Assembly: GCA_033439795.1 (NCBI GenBank)
Contig: JAUTDP010000001.1
Span: forward strand, 2,170,001-2,234,000
Length of the DNA stretch: 64,000 nucleotides
Direction: 5' to 3'
DNA from: Sordaria brevicollis
Lineage: Eukaryota; Ascomycota; Sordariomycetes; Sordariales; Sordariaceae
Each line of letters begins with the position of its first letter. The first letter of the stretch is position 1. Shown piece after piece: positions 42,837 through 53,032 of this stretch. The notes under the pieces were generated by a model, which saw only the letters and a program-made list of their open reading frames with translations, did no database searches and was not told the DNA's origin. The position numbers and the translations under genes were made by a program.

Positions 42837-45746
42837 CTAAGACAACGTCTCCGCAACCAACTTCAATATCTCCTCCGTCTTCCTCCCCGCATTCCTCGGT
42901 TGCTTCGCCACCTTGGTCCACTCCTCACCATGTCGCGGGTCATTCAACACGCACTTGCTCACCAAATCCGCCCTCTTCTCCTCCGTACCATGCTGCACCA
43001 AAAACTTGTAGTACCACGCCCACGTATCGCCCACGTCTCTGTCCAGCAGCAACGCCTTCTCGAACCAATTCTGCGCTCTATCAAGCTTACGTTCCGCCCA
43101 GAGGATTCTGGCGGCAGTGACCAGCAAGATGGGATCGTCTTCCACTTTCTTGACTGCTTCTGCCAAGAGCGACTTGCGTTGCGTGCGGGGCTCGAGATTC
43201 AGGATGCGCTCGGCCCACAAAAGACCGGACTTGGGCATCTGCTGCAACGCTTGCGCCATGAGGGACTTGGCCTGGTTGAGATTACCCGCGCGTCGTTCAA
43301 CGCGGATAAGTTCCGTCCAGAGCTCGGGGCTCTTGGGCACGGCTTGTCTCGCGCGATCGAGGACCGAACGGGCCTTGACCACGTTACCGGCCTTTTCTTC
43401 TAGACGGGAGTACAGCAGCCAGAGAGGGATGGAACTGGGAACGGCGCGCACGCCGGTGCTATAAGCTTCGCGCGCTGGACCGAGTTGGGAGAGGTCTTCG
43501 TAGATCTGGCCCTTCATCATCCACAACTTGGGTTTGGAGGGGAAGAGTTGGAGGGCTTGCTGGACTAAATCGAGAGCAGCCTCGTTGTCACCCTGCTGCC
43601 GCTCGAAAGCGACGGAGCGCATCCATACGCGATCGGTGGGCGCGTTTTGGCGAGCGGTTTTGAGGAGTTCGCGAGCCTTGTCGATGAAGCCGTTGTCGGC
43701 TTCCAGCTTGACGGCCGCGAGCCAGATATCTTCCGAGTCTGGGTTCTGCTTGAAGGCGCGGGCGAGAACGAGACGGGCCTCGTCGACGCCTGCGTCGGCG
43801 GCCTTTTCGCGCGCCAGCATGAGCCAGAAGACTTCGTAGTGCGGGCAGGCCTCGACGGCCTTTTCCAAAGCGTGCCAGAGATCTTCCTTAGTGCCGTGGT
43901 TGCGCTCGAGGTCGATGGCGGCCGTGTACAGGGATTTGCTGTTGGGGAAGACGCGGATGGCGTAGGCGTAGATGGCTCTAGCGGTCGCGAACTTGTCCCG
44001 ACTGATTGAGGCGCGCGCGTCTTCCATCCAGAGCTCCTTGCGGTCGTCGTCCTCGTCCAGACCCCAGCCGAGGGTTTCTTCGATGATGTTGCTGCAGGTG
44101 ATAACGGCGCCTTCCTCTTCGCACTTCTCGGCTTCGGCGATCCATTCTTCGCGCTTGGGCATGGCGTTTTGCTTGGCGAGGAACTTGACGGCGTTCTTCA
44201 TGACTGGACGCTTCTTGCCTTCGCCTAGCTGCTCTTCTAGGCGGGCGGCGGCGATCCAGAGTTCGTGCGAATTGGGAAGCTTCTTGACGGCCTTGTTGAG
44301 AACCTTGCGGGCGTTTTCGGGAGTCTCGAGACGGGCGAGTGCCAACCAGAGGTCGAGCGATTCTGGGATGAGTTCAGTCGCCTTGGCCAGGAGAATGCGG
44401 GCGTCCTCGACATCTTCCTCCAGGTTGACAGCCTCCTTCCATAGTGCTTCAGACTCTTGATTGTGATCGAGAGCTCTTCGGATAACCTTCTTCTTTGATC
44501 TCGGATCGTTCTCCAACTTCATAGCCTCAACCCATAGCTTGACTGAGTGCGGATTTGCCTGAATAGCCTGTGCCGCAATGACCTTGGCGTTCCGGTTGTC
44601 GTTCAAATGAATGTTCTCCAGCCAAATATCCTCGCTCTTGGGGCAGTGTTCGCAGCCCTTTGCGATCAAGCTGCGGGCAGCACCAGGCTTTCCAGCCGCA
44701 ATCTCCAATCTAGCCGCAGCAATCCAACTGGCGGCCTGTTTCGGGTTCGAGTCGACAGCCGACTTAAGCATCTTCCTGAACTGTTCAATATCGCCAATGC
44801 TTTGCTCCGCGCCCTGCATACTCGACAAGGACGTCAAGTAGCCCTTGGGGTCGATACTCGTCGCGCTTCCCGCCGTCGCCACACTGCTCGATTGTGATTG
44901 CTGTTCCAAACGCGCCCTCAGCACCTTGTCGCGAGCCGCACCAATCTTTGCGAAATCTGTAACTGTGCCATCCTTGTTGACCCCTTCGGTCGCGGTACCG
45001 TCTTCTGCAACCGTGGTGCCAAATTGACCGGAATCTCTTGCGGCAGCTAGGACACTGTCAGGAACAGCGTAAAAACGCTCCATGCGGGCCTGGCGTGCCC
45101 TCTTAGTCCTGCCGGTAAGGTCCTTGGGATCTGGTAGGTTCGCCCATTCTTCGTCGGTGACCGTCTCGAGCGCTCGTTTAAGGCCGGCGAATTGTTGTTG
45201 GATTTTGGGGTTCTTGCGTTCGTATTCTAATCGTTCGGCTTCTTCTCGTGCTTCCCTGTGAAAATGCGATTTCTGGTCGGTACTCTGCTTTTCATCTATC
45301 TTGACCGATAAACCACATGCTTGTTTGACTGGGAGGGTGTGCCGAGGAGGGGAAGGGGAGGCTTGTGCATTCATGTAGATGTCAAGTGATGTATATGAGG
45401 AAATAACTAACCTTTGCTTCTGTCGTCGCTTTGCCATCCTGTCGTCTACCTCTTTCCATATCCGATCTGCCTCTTCGTCGTCCTTCTCGTATATACCGCC
45501 GGCGAACAAACCGACTTCGTTGTCGGGATCCTGGTACCGGCCATCGTCGTCATTATCGTCGTCCTTGGCCTCAGTCAGGCCTAGCTGTGCGGATCTCTTT
45601 GCGACGGCCGCCTTGATCTGGTCTTCACTAGGACCCTCGCGCGCGGGACCAAGATCGGATCTTGTCGTGAAACCGGTGGCACCACGGCCGAGACCGGCAA
45701 CGTAGTTCTCGGGCGCGGGCTGGCTCAGGAAGTCGCGTCTAGACAT
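42837..45746 (-). CDS. prp6: Pre-mRNA splicing factor PRP6 (U4/U6.U5 tri-snRNP)
   Basis: A predicted 917-aa nuclear protein bridging U5 and U4/U6 snRNPs. Exon 1 is 45746-45412, exon 2 is 45255-42837. The N-terminus is the PRP1_N domain (FLSQPAPENYVAGLGRGATG, then a region with EVGLFAGGIYEKDDEEAD). Two-thirds of the protein is a superhelix of HAT/TPR repeats with the recurring form xxxWxxAxxLExxxG (for example ELWIAAARLEEQLG, EDIWLAAVKLEADNG). The intron (45256-45411) is 156 nt, a multiple of three, and has no in-frame stop, so the unspliced frame reads through; splicing is preferred because it joins KRRQKQR directly to EAREEAERLEYERKNPK, as in the family. Confidence 0.93.
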   Translation of the reverse strand: MSRRDFLSQPAPENYVAGLGRGATGFTTRSDLGPAREGPSEDQIKAAVAKRSAQLGLTEAKDDDNDDDGRYQDPDNEVGLFAGGIYEKDDEEADRIWKEVDDRMAKRRQKQRLVISSYTSLDIYMNAQASPSPPRHTLPVKQACGLSVKIDEKQSTDQKSHFHREAREEAERLEYERKNPKIQQQFAGLKRALETVTDEEWANLPDPKDLTGRTKRARQARMERFYAVPDSVLAAARDSGQFGTTVAEDGTATEGVNKDGTVTDFAKIGAARDKVLRARLEQQSQSSSVATAGSATSIDPKGYLTSLSSMQGAEQSIGDIEQFRKMLKSAVDSNPKQAASWIAAARLEIAAGKPGAARSLIAKGCEHCPKSEDIWLENIHLNDNRNAKVIAAQAIQANPHSVKLWVEAMKLENDPRSKKKVIRRALDHNQESEALWKEAVNLEEDVEDARILLAKATELIPESLDLWLALARLETPENARKVLNKAVKKLPNSHELWIAAARLEEQLGEGKKRPVMKNAVKFLAKQNAMPKREEWIAEAEKCEEEGAVITCSNIIEETLGWGLDEDDDRKELWMEDARASISRDKFATARAIYAYAIRVFPNSKSLYTAAIDLERNHGTKEDLWHALEKAVEACPHYEVFWLMLAREKAADAGVDEARLVLARAFKQNPDSEDIWLAAVKLEADNGFIDKARELLKTARQNAPTDRVWMRSVAFERQQGDNEAALDLVQQALQLFPSKPKLWMMKGQIYEDLSQLGPAREAYSTGVRAVPSSIPLWLLYSRLEEKAGNVVKARSVLDRARQAVPKSPELWTELIRVERRAGNLNQAKSLMAQALQQMPKSGLLWAERILNLEPRTQRKSLLAEAVKKVEDDPILLVTAARILWAERKLDRAQNWFEKALLLDRDVGDTWAWYYKFLVQHGTEEKRADLVSKCVLNDPRHGEEWTKVAKQPRNAGRKTEEILKLVAETLS

Positions 45747-46790
45747 GGCGTCGTCTGTTCAAAAGAATGTGGTTGTGGAGGTATTGTTGACACGCGGTGC
45801 CTGGGATGGTGGTCGTGATGGCGGCCGTAGAGGTAGCTCCAAACATTTAAGTTGGCGGCAAAATGCCGGCAGGCTGTTAAGAAGTGGAGCCTAGAGTTGT
45901 CGAGCTCCACTGAAGCCATGCCCCCGGTCCAGGCACTCTTGGCGTTTTGACACTTGACAGAAGCAGCACAGTGCCAGTCATCAACCTTCATCGCTTACAC
46001 GGTTCTTTGTTTACTTCCTCCTTTTCAACCCGACTCCCTCCTCTTGACTGATCATCACCAGCAACTTGAGTCACAAGTGCTTCAAATAGCTAAATCTTTT
46101 TGTCTCTATGTTAGTCCTCTCTGTATCCAAATAACGTCTTAAATGAAGCGAGGCATGAGGTTGGACATGTTCACGTCCACATTCTTTCGCAAGCACCACC
46201 CCGTTTCTCATCTGTTCTACTTTTTGCGGCATCATCCTCTCGCTTCCGTTCTTATCTTGCGTTAATACCTCTATACCTTGTGGTGTATAGCCTTCACGCT
46301 CATTCTGTCCACAACGGCCACAATACACAAGGCAGATTCCCGCATGAGTCTTGCAACACTGACCTTCATGTTCACAAAGGCATGTTGTACAACGGCTCAT
46401 GATGGCGGAGCCTAGACTAGTCTGTCCTTGCACCGAATTCAGACTGGGCTTCTCCTTCAATTGTCGGCCGTCTTGCTATGGTCGCGTAGCACATCGTTAA
46501 TCAAACACACAGCGGGATCCGAGTCCGCGCAATCGTCTGTAGACGAAACACTTCTGGTGTGCATCCAATGTCTCGAAGCACATGTGGTGCCTCAAGGAGA
46601 GCTACTCGAGCACTGCCCGCTTGAATATCTTTGAAGTACGAGATCAGGGCCATCTCGGTGGCTTTTTATCCATAAGTAGGGGCATCAACCTTCGTTCTTC
46701 GCTCTTTCCAGGCACTCTTTCCAGACACTCACTCATTCTCTGTGCATCTTTTTGTCTATCGATCACAAAAGAATTGCATCAACTATAACA
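45747..46790. other. Divergent promoter region (prp6 and the 46791 gene)
   Basis: About 1 kb between two divergent genes. It contains one candidate small ORF at 46071-46400, listed separately; otherwise nothing recognised. Confidence 0.45.
46071..46400 (-). CDS. Possible small Cys-rich protein (uncertain gene)
   Basis: A 109-codon ORF from the ATG at 46400. Eight cysteines occur within residues 4-30 in the order C-x2-C-x-C-x5-CC-x6-C-x3-C-x2-C, which looks like a compact metal-binding or disulphide-rich module, followed by a charged tail (KVEQMRNGV, LHLRRYLDTER). There is no signal peptide. Codon use lacks the third-position C preference of the neighbouring conserved genes. It could be a young or low-expression gene, a fragment of a spliced gene, or a chance ORF in a promoter. 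I recognise no family. Confidence 0.25.
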   Translation of the reverse strand: MSRCTTCLCEHEGQCCKTHAGICLVYCGRCGQNEREGYTPQGIEVLTQDKNGSERMMPQKVEQMRNGVVLAKECGREHVQPHASLHLRRYLDTERTNIETKRFSYLKHL

Positions 46791-49188
46791 ATGGAGTCAG
46801 CGGCCATGAACCCAAACTTTTCCTACAACAGACACTTACCCAATGAATATCCGGGTAAGAAGGCTTGGAAACCACACGGCCTCAAACGTGTCCCCTGGTT
46901 TGGCATCATTCCCTTGGTCTTCTGCATATGTTGTGAGTACCCGGACTACCCATTCTTTGATTATCTCCTTTGCTGCCAGTATTTGGTGTCATCACTAATC
47001 AGACCAACGAACTAGGTACAGGAATTGCTATAGGAGTCGTTCTCGAGAGTGATGGTGGTTTGGAAAAGGACTGGTCGGGGGTCAAGCAACCTGGTGTTCT
47101 TTTGGCTTATACCTCAACGCTTGCAAACGCCTTGATGGGCCTTGCCTTTGCTCAGGCAGCTGTAATTTTCTTCTGGGTGCAAGCAACAGCCCCAATACCA
47201 GTGAGTTTTAGCTTTCCTCGGCCATCAGTATAGTGCAACTGACACAATTCTCAGATAAGCAGTCTTCATTATAACTGGGCGGGGTTTTCAAGCACCATTG
47301 GCGCACTCAAAGCTTTATGTCGTGGCAAGGCAATTCGAGTTAGTCTAGGCTAGTATTCCTCCGATTCCCTTTCTAGCCAACTTTTGGGTCCACGGTATCC
47401 ATGGGATCACAGCTGACTTCCAGACAGTGTCTATCTTGGTCACAATCACGGCTCTCCTTCGCGGTCCTCTGATGCAACGAGCCTCATACGTTCAAGTTGT
47501 TGGCGTATCGCAGAACGGTACCATTGATCTCCCAGTCAACTACAATATCAGCAGCCTTTGGGGAGGTAAGATGAGCGGATTACTAGGAACAGACTATGAG
47601 GAGGCGCTACTTGGGCAGTTCTCTCCTGGATTCTCCGATGTGGTCCGTGATTACTTGGACAAGGCACCCATTCAAATTCCAGGAGTGCATTGCGAAAACT
47701 GCACCTTGACTATCAAAGTGAGACATCTCCCAGATCCTGTTACTCTTAACACTCCTAATGCCGTGGAATTGTCGTCTTATTGTTTTTAACTAGCAACTAA
47801 CTAAAGGTCACTTTTTCAGGCATTCGGCTTTGATGTTATCAACTGTACCGAAACAAGGAACAGTTCGGATACATATGACGTTGATCCCCGCCATCTCCCG
47901 GAGAAGGTCGGCTCCAACGCAGATAAAGGCGTGAGATATGAAAAGAAACTGATGTTTGAGAGCTCAGTTCTGCCAGTTACGAATTGGAATTTTACTGATC
48001 TACCTCCTGGTCCAGCTGGGATGATGATGCGAATCACCACCAGGCGGAAAGTAGACACCGACTGCACGGGGTCATTCCTCAACCATACGTGCTTCCTCAA
48101 TCCTGGGGCAATGCTCTACGATCTAAGTATCCAAGGAGACGTTGCGACTTTGCGGTCAAAGAGCTGGAAAGATGACAAATGTGTAGAGCCCATGTGAGTA
48201 GCCGCAAGAACACTAACCCATTGTTCTTCTAAGCCGAGTTAGACTAACATCCTGAAGTTATATGTATAGCCAGGACGAACGCTTTAAAGACGAGACCACA
48301 TGGCTGCCCCTTTATCAAGTCGGGACCTCACTCTTCAACTCCAGCTCTTGGTTGTTGTATGGCGATGATTACTGGTTCAGAACTTACAACGATGGACTTA
48401 TCGCCAACTTGTACGCAGCGAACTGGAGCAGCACTGACTACAACGAACCGTGTTATCAATATTTCAACGACCCTATGGATTATATTATCAATAGCTACCG
48501 CGAAATCGCCTTTCGCATGTCTGTCCGTTCAGCTGCCGATCCAAACTACGATCTCACAGGTGAAATCGGCGTACGACTACCTGACACCATGCAGAAAGGA
48601 ATTCCGTATATGCACCATACTACTCAAATACAGTATGCTGCTAATCGTCCGGCCCTTGCCCTCGCCGTTATAGTCAGTCTTGTCGGACCACTGGCTACTC
48701 TCTTCCTCTTCTGGGGCTGGTGGAACCTAGGAAGAGACTTCACCATGAACCCGCTGGAGCTTGCCAATGCAATTCTTCAACATGAAAGGACTAAAGCCGA
48801 ACACCCAGGGGAAACCCGCCCAACAAGGATTGATGGATCAGCCGCGGTCGACGATTTAACCATCCAGGATGAAACAGCTACGGAAACAACACAAATGAGT
48901 ACGAACAACACCACTCAGAGTGGCATCTACCAGCATCATGGACATCTCGCCAGTGTGTTCGCTGGTGTTAGCGGCAACGCCTCGGCTGATGAACTGGCTA
49001 GTCACTTCCGCCACCTAGGCCAAACGAAAAACCACAGTGACGGGGACGAAAAAGAAGATCAAGAGGAGGAGCCAAAAATTCAGTATGGTGTGGTTGAAAG
49101 CGGTGCCGGCGAACATCTTGGTTTTGCCGTGGTGTCTGGTCTGAAAGGGGTTACTGTTCGTCGACCTTGGAAACGGGAGTTGTTGTAA
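46791..49188 (+). CDS. Hypothetical fungal membrane protein with large ectodomain
   Basis: A predicted 665-aa protein from six exons: 46791-46932, 47016-47200, 47255-47338, 47424-47717, 47820-48193 and 48270-49188; all borders are GT-AG and keep phase. Helices lie at about residues 39-57 (WFGIIPLVFCICCTGIAIG), 75-100 (YTSTLANALMGLAFAQAAV) and perhaps 140-160, with a final one near residue 495 (ALAVIVSLVGPLATLFLFW). Between them lies a region of about 330 residues with several Cys (VHCENCTL, FDVINC) and many N-x-S/T glycosylation sites, so it is probably lumenal or extracellular. The tail is acidic and disordered. The arrangement resembles the DUF3176-type fungal proteins of unknown function; that family call is tentative. 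Confidence 0.78.
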
Positions 49189-49256
49189 AGAACACAAGAG
49201 GCCACCAAGCAGCACCCCGTAACATCACTTCTACAAAGTTTGCATTTTCTCACACA

Positions 49257-49260
49257 TATA
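49257..49260 (+). promoter_or_regulatory. TATA element of 5S rRNA copy 2
   Basis: TATA occupies exactly -29 to -26 relative to the first base of the 5S gene, the position known to matter for Neurospora 5S transcription. Confidence 0.75.
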
Positions 49261-49285
49261 AGCGGAGCATTGACAGCAAGCAATC

Positions 49286-49404
49286 ACATACGACCATACC
49301 CACTGGAAAACTCGGGATCCCGTCCGCTCTCCCATAGATAAGCCAGTGAGGGCCAGACTAGTAGTTGGGTCGGTGACGACCAGCGAATCCCTGGTGTTGT
49401 ATGT
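49286..49404 (+). rRNA. 5S ribosomal RNA gene, copy 2 (non-alpha variant)
   Basis: Identical in its 119 nt to the minus-strand gene at 37941-38059, including CCCGTCCGCTC, GTAGTTGGGT and the terminal 9-bp helix I. The flanks are unrelated, so only the transcribed unit is shared. It lies in the spacer between the convergent ends of the 46791 membrane-protein gene and the P450 gene, and is followed immediately by a T run. Confidence 0.96.
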
Positions 49405-49410
49405 TTTTTT
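49405..49410 (+). terminator. Pol III terminator of 5S rRNA copy 2
   Basis: The last T of the 5S gene continues into six further T residues. Confidence 0.85.
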
Positions 49411-49735
49411 GCGTTTTTTGCCCCTGGAATCACTAGGCCTCGAAGACCAAGCATTTTATTCTTCAACTCGCTTGATACATACTTTCTTTTTCCATCAATT
49501 TGTGGTTTTTGTTCATGGACTCAGTCAGATTGTAACTTCCCATGACCTTTTGATTGAGTGAGAGAAAAACACTGGCAACCATCCACTTATCGACATGTCT
49601 CCGATCACAAATGAGCATATTTTTTGCATTGATAGAAGTATATTGTTTGTTTGCATCCGAAGCAAAATTGTTTTGACGCCCAAATCGCACACCCGTTCCC
49701 TCCTCATGTTGTGTCGATTTGTCGGTCTGTGACTC
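49411..49735. other. 3' flank of the P450 gene
   Basis: AT-rich spacer between 5S copy 2 and the P450 stop codon; no gene recognised. Confidence 0.5.
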
Positions 49736-51479
49736 CTAAGCCCACGGCTCCCGCAATTTATACTTCAACCTCACCGGCGTATCCGGTCCACTGGAGGTAT
49801 GATTACTCCTGTTGGTCTCCGGGGCCTCTGACATGTGTCTGCCCTTCTTGTCACAGAGGGAGAAGTCGAACATGCTGACCAGGTTGGCGACGAGGATAGC
49901 GATTTCGAGTTTCGCAAGCTATTGAAGGCAACACGTCAGCTCAGAAAGGCTATATATGAAAAGGAGAAGGATGTCTTACTCTCATGCCCAAGCACGGATG
50001 TCTTCCCGCTCCCCAACCAAGAAAAGCCAATGGCTCTTTCTTGTCCTCGGCCCGGTCGGGGAGGTAGCGGCCTGGATCCCAGCGGAGAGGGTCAGGGTAG
50101 ATAGAGGGGTTGACGTGGACGTCGTCTAGGAGGTAGGTCTGTAACGTTGTCAGTCAGTTAGTCATGGATGGAGATGAAAACAGGCTGAGAAAAAGAAAAG
50201 TGGGAAAGGAAGAACTCACAGCAAACCCCCCATGCGGCACCACCTCCCCACTCCCTCCCAGAACCACATCCTTCCCACTCACATTCCTCCTAAACGACGT
50301 TCCCACCGCTTGGAGTCTAGTCGTCTCCTTCAGACACAACTGAATCACGGGAAACTCGGCCTCCCACTCATCCAGCGTCAGCGTCGCCAGCACGTCACCC
50401 ACACTCTGCTTTTCGTCCTTTCTGTGCTTCCTCAAAGCCCCATCAACCTCATCTCGCACCAGCTTATACCATCCGCCCTCTTCCTTCTCGCAACCAGCAG
50501 CCAAATAAACAACCAACCAACACGCCATCGTGCTCGTATTCAAATGCGCCGCATACAAACTCGCAATGATGAAAATCAGTACCTTCATCGCGTCCTCGCC
50601 GTTATCTATCAGGTGCTGCATCGCGTCGTCTTCTCTCCTTTTCTTGGCGACTCTATCCGCAAACTCGTCCTTCACAGCAAAGTACAGCTTTGCCGAGGCG
50701 GTCATACGTCGGAAGTGGTTAACGGTTGGTAACCAAGGAAAGATGATGCGGATCGGGGAGGTGGATTTGTCGATTGTTTCGAACCAGTCCAGACTTTTGG
50801 CCAACATGGGAGAAGAGGAAGAGGCCCAGGAGGAGATTCCCAGAGTGCGCATGGTTAGTTGAAAGACCAGCTTATAGACGGAGTCAAAGGGGTCTGTAAG
50901 ACCCTCCCCAGTTGGTGAGGCGCTGCACCGGGTAGCGAGGTCGTCGAGGGTGTTGCGAACGTCGGTGACAACCAGCGGCAGAGACTTATCCAGGGCTTCG
51001 CTCTTCATGAAGGAAAACAGGTAGCGCGCAAACCACTTATCTTGCAAGTCATAGTGCATTTCCTTGACGGGTTTGCTATCCTCGGGCGTGGGCGGAGTGA
51101 CGGTCAGGAAAACGGCGTAGCCTTTGGTCATGTTGAGTTCCTTTTTCTCGAAAAAGGCCTTGCGGGCTTCGACACCGGACAAACCGACGAGGTGGTGCTT
51201 GCCGAAGTAGAAACTGAAGTTGCCGGTCTTTGAAGCGAGGACTCCTTCATTGTAGAACCGGTAGCGGTCTGTGAAGAAGCGGAGGGAGCCGAGGATGGCC
51301 CAGTCTGAGGTTTTGGAGAGGGGAGGGGCATTGAGGGGAAGGGAAGGACGATAGTTGGCGACGTAGGTGGTGAGGAGGGAGAGGATGAGGATGATGGAAA
51401 TGAATGCGAGGATGTGAGGCCAGTCGCGGAGGTGGAGGGTTTGAGTGTCTAGTTTGGAAAGGAGGTGGAAGGAGTCCAT
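49736..51479 (-). CDS. Cytochrome P450 monooxygenase, CYP7/CYP8-like I-helix
   Basis: A predicted 533-aa microsomal P450 with three exons: 51479-50220, 50138-49980 and 49918-49736. An N-terminal anchor lies at about residues 20-42 (HILAFISIILILSLLTTYV). The K-helix ExxR is ETTR (385-388). The PERF-like region is DPGRYLPDR, and the heme loop is FLGWGAGRHPCLGMR with the ligand Cys469. The I-helix reads AAHLNTST (310-317): Asn314 stands where most P450s have Asp or Glu before the conserved Thr. That pattern is known in CYP7 and CYP8 families, so a sterol-type or non-classical oxygen chemistry is possible; the substrate is unknown. No neighbouring biosynthetic genes suggest a cluster. Confidence 0.92.
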
Positions 51480-53032
51480 GGTGTAGATGGGTGTTTGGCC
51501 GAGGCCGCTTGTGGTGTTGGTGATATGTGTGTTACAAAAGGTTGAAAGATATCGAAGCAGGTAGGATCAAAAGTCTCACAATAGCTTTGGCCTTTCGCTT
51601 AACGAGATAGCCTGAAGAATTGCAGACCAAATATCACCGTTGGGACAGGTTGTGATGCCCCCTTTTATGTTGCTTTGAGGGGAGTAAGCGAACAGCTGTG
51701 CCGCCCGCTGACCATCTTGGAAAGTCGCCAACTACCACCATCAAGAATATGGATATCCCTCTCATTCGTGAGGAGAAACTTCCCCTCGCTTGTCAGCATG
51801 TCGTTGGCAGCAGGTTTCCACTCGGCTCTGCACCATTTCGGAGTGGAGCTGAACTCGTGGTGTTGCTAATACCAACGTCGGGTGTCTTTCTCTAGTTCGT
51901 CGGCTCTTTGTGGCGTCACTGTTCCTCTCGGCGGTTCAGAAAATCAGAGTGATATGTGCCATATGGAGTGAATCTTACCTCATGCTGCCGCTCATACCAA
52001 CGTTCGTTATCCATCTCTCCTCTTTTCCCCTCTTCGTGGCGTTGCTGGGCCTCTTAGTGTTTGATGGTTGCGGTGGGAGTTCGCACCTGATAAAACCTGA
52101 GGGGGGTGCTGAAGGCAAGGAAGACACTCCACCATGAAAATATCACGCATGCCGGATATGGTAAAGGGTCTAGAGGGAAGAAGAAACGTGGAAGTGGCTG
52201 TCTCTTGTGATCGGTCTGGGCTGTCTTCTCGGTCGATTACCGAAACTGGACTGAGACTATAAGTGTGATATAGTCGAGTTCTAGGGTAGGTCCTTTGTCT
52301 TTGACTCGTCTCCTCCATGTTTGGGACTAGTATATGGGCCTTTTTAACATCTGGACACCATCTTCTGTGACTGCTTTGCAGAGCTCGTTGCTTTCGGCAA
52401 GGCAGGTGATTGAGGATTCAGTATCCTCTTCGGCATGGTGTATCTTACTACTTCTTTCCTTTGTTGTCTGGTGGACTAGATGTCGCCTTGGATAACGTCC
52501 CAAAACCAATATATACGCACTATGTTCGCAGCAGCCGCAGCCAAGGCTTTTGTCGTCTTGATGAGGTGAAAAGCAGGCGAGCCACGAGCACGCCATGAGG
52601 CTCTTCCCCACGCCTAGATCTTGTTTGCTACCTGTCAAACAATGTGATCAGCCGGCAGATCGGCATGGCTGGAACCCTCGTCCCATGGAATGTTCATGCA
52701 AGAAATTGCATCCATGATGGGAATCCCCCAAGATGAGTCGCGCCAATGAGCCCTTTGCTTAAAAAAGGGCGTTCGACAGAAAGGGAAAGTGTTCGTTTCG
52801 TGGCCGGGAGGCTGAGCTATTCTTCAAACGATTCGTCAATCTGAAAGGTTGAAGTCCCTGGATCTAGCCAGAGAGAAGGTAGAACGCGCAATAGGTAAAG
52901 GCAAAGATGTAACATGGACCTGCTGCGAGAAGGGACTGAACCGTGTGTAACGTTAACTGAGCTTGACGTAGAACACAAATTTCGATATATACTGTCCTAG
53001 AAGTAGCATCATCACCGGATATCTTGCTCCTA
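51480..53032. other. Intergenic: P450 promoter and 3' flank of the CMD-like gene
   Basis: About 1.55 kb with only short, unrelated ORFs. No repeat or RNA gene recognised. Confidence 0.5.

Noticed and set aside
49284..49466. Matching short ORFs here and at 37858-38139 that look like a repeated protein
   Set aside because: Both are translations of the two identical 5S rRNA genes.
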